Shown one piece after another: positions 5,069 through 5,995 of a stretch of DNA of 5,995 nt. Source of the DNA: Nitrosomonas sp. Lineage in GTDB: Bacteria; Pseudomonadota; Gammaproteobacteria; Burkholderiales; Nitrosomonadaceae. Position 1 is the stretch's first letter. Each line of letters starts with the position of its first letter. The stretch is taken from NCBI GenBank assembly GCA_005779435.1, contig SXJH01000051.1:1-5995 (forward strand), read 5' to 3'. The notes below the pieces were generated by a model. It worked only from the letters and a program-made list of their open reading frames with translations, made no database searches and was not told the DNA's origin. Made by a program: the position numbers and the translations under genes.

Positions 5069-5995
5069 GCCTGCTCCAAATCCGCCAAAATATCGTCAAT
5101 ATTTTCAATGCCGACGCACAATCGAATCATGTCGTGAGTAACCCCCGCACTGGCGAGTTCGGTTTCGGTCAATTGGCGATGGGTTGTCGATGCCGGGTGC
5201 GCGGCCAACGATTTCGCGTCCCCGATATTGACCAATCGCTTGAACAGTTTGAGCGCATCGTAGAATTTCACCCCGGCTTCAAATCCGCCTTTGATACCGA
5301 ACGTCATTAATGCCGACGGGCGGCCTTTCATGTATTTCTGTGCCAGTTGATAATATTCGGATGACGGCAAACCGGCGTATTTTACCCATGCAACGCCGGG
5401 GTGTTGCTCAAGGTATTGCGCGACTTTCAGCGCGTTTTCGGTATGCCGTTCCATGCGTAGCGACAGGGTTTCAATGCCTTGCAAAAAGAAGAAGGCATTC
5501 ATCGGCGACAGGGACGAACCGGTGTTGCGCAGTGCGACGGTGCGCACACGGCCGATATAAGCGGCGGGGCCGAATTCCTGCGTATACACCACGCCATGAT
5601 AGGCCGGTTCGGGGCGATTGAGCATCGGAAAGCGATCCGCATGATCCGCCCAGGGAAATTTGCCGGAATCCACGATAATGCCGCCGATGGACGTGCCATG
5701 TCCGCCCATGTATTTGGTTAACGAATGTACGACGATATCCGCACCGGACTCGAAAGGTTTCATCAAAACCGGCGTGGGTACGGTGTTATCGACAATGACA
5801 GGAACGCCGTGCCGACGCGCCATGGCACAAATAGCCTCCATGTCCGGAATATTTCCCGCCGGATTGCCCAACGATTCGCAAAATACCGCGGCTGTTTTGC
5901 GATCGATCAACGATTCGAGGCTCGCGGGATGGTCGTCTTTGGCAAAACGTACTTCGATCCCCAATTTCGGCAGCATGTGCGACACCGGCGCGGTC
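5053..5995 (-). CDS. metY: O-acetylhomoserine sulfhydrylase (aminocarboxypropyltransferase), N-terminus cut by window edge
   Basis: This PLP-dependent cytoplasmic enzyme of the Cys/Met metabolism family converts O-acetylhomoserine and sulfide to homocysteine (direct sulfurylation in methionine synthesis). The 313 visible residues run from the window edge to the TAA at 5053-5055. Full-length MetY is about 425-430 residues, so roughly 110-115 N-terminal residues lie outside. The Schiff-base lysine is in HSLTKYMGGHG (Lys codon 5713-5715). VPVIVDNTVPTPVL upstream contains the PLP-binding Asp. MetY-specific segments are GVVYTQEFGPAAYIGRVRT, ALRNTGSSLSPMNAFFFLQG and ETLSLRMERH. The tail has NIGDAKSLAAHPASTTHRQL and RLCVGIENIDDILADLEQAL, the conserved C-terminal domain. 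The DRFPMLNRPEPAYHG stretch and the long inserts favour MetY over the shorter MetZ, MetB or MetC. A GTG at 5985 is internal, not the start, because the frame stays open to the edge. The gene converges on recN. Confidence 0.94.
   Translation of the reverse strand, partial: TAPVSHMLPKLGIEVRFAKDDHPASLESLIDRKTAAVFCESLGNPAGNIPDMEAICAMARRHGVPVIVDNTVPTPVLMKPFESGADIVVHSLTKYMGGHGTSIGGIIVDSGKFPWADHADRFPMLNRPEPAYHGVVYTQEFGPAAYIGRVRTVALRNTGSSLSPMNAFFFLQGIETLSLRMERHTENALKVAQYLEQHPGVAWVKYAGLPSSEYYQLAQKYMKGRPSALMTFGIKGGFEAGVKFYDALKLFKRLVNIGDAKSLAAHPASTTHRQLTETELASAGVTHDMIRLCVGIENIDDILADLEQALTSR

Noticed and set aside
1..5995. CRISPR array, tRNA/rRNA, toxin-antitoxin pair, phage or defence genes
   Set aside because: Outside the 384-bp spacer nearly all sequence is accounted for by five conserved housekeeping genes. 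No regularly spaced repeats or RNA gene signatures were seen.

Overview
This looks like a chromosomal core-gene region of a betaproteobacterium with roughly balanced base composition. The proteins resemble the Nitrosomonadales type (Nitrosomonas/Nitrosospira and relatives). That placement rests on remembered protein similarity, on the hrcA-hemH / nadK-recN arrangement, and on a repeat whose ends read like a dispersed element I associate with this group. It is an inference, not a database result.

Layout. (1) Positions 1-1041, minus strand: hemH (ferrochelatase), with its C-terminus cut off by the window edge. (2) 1046-2065, minus strand: hrcA, the heat-shock repressor, complete, with hemH starting 4 nt after its stop. 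(3) 2066-2449: a 384-bp divergent intergenic region. It holds a 148-bp fold-back element (2185-2332) with perfect 20-bp terminal inverted repeats that begin and end in TTAA, a small palindrome cluster on the hrcA side, and a GC-rich repeat patch on the nadK side. (4) 2450-3322, plus strand: nadK (NAD kinase). (5) 3345-5024, plus strand: recN (SMC-like DNA repair ATPase), probably co-transcribed with nadK. (6) 5053-5995, minus strand: metY (O-acetylhomoserine sulfhydrylase), convergent with recN, with its N-terminus cut off by the window edge.

How the genes relate. hrcA-hemH is a repressor/heme-synthesis pair that may be translationally coupled. nadK-recN pairs NADP supply with double-strand-break repair. 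The two pairs are transcribed divergently from the region containing the fold-back element. metY is a separate methionine/cysteine unit.

I found no tRNA, rRNA, CRISPR array, phage gene or transposase. The least ordinary item is the MITE-like element between the two divergent promoter regions. Nothing here supports a new multi-gene system; this is mainly an ordinary housekeeping region.
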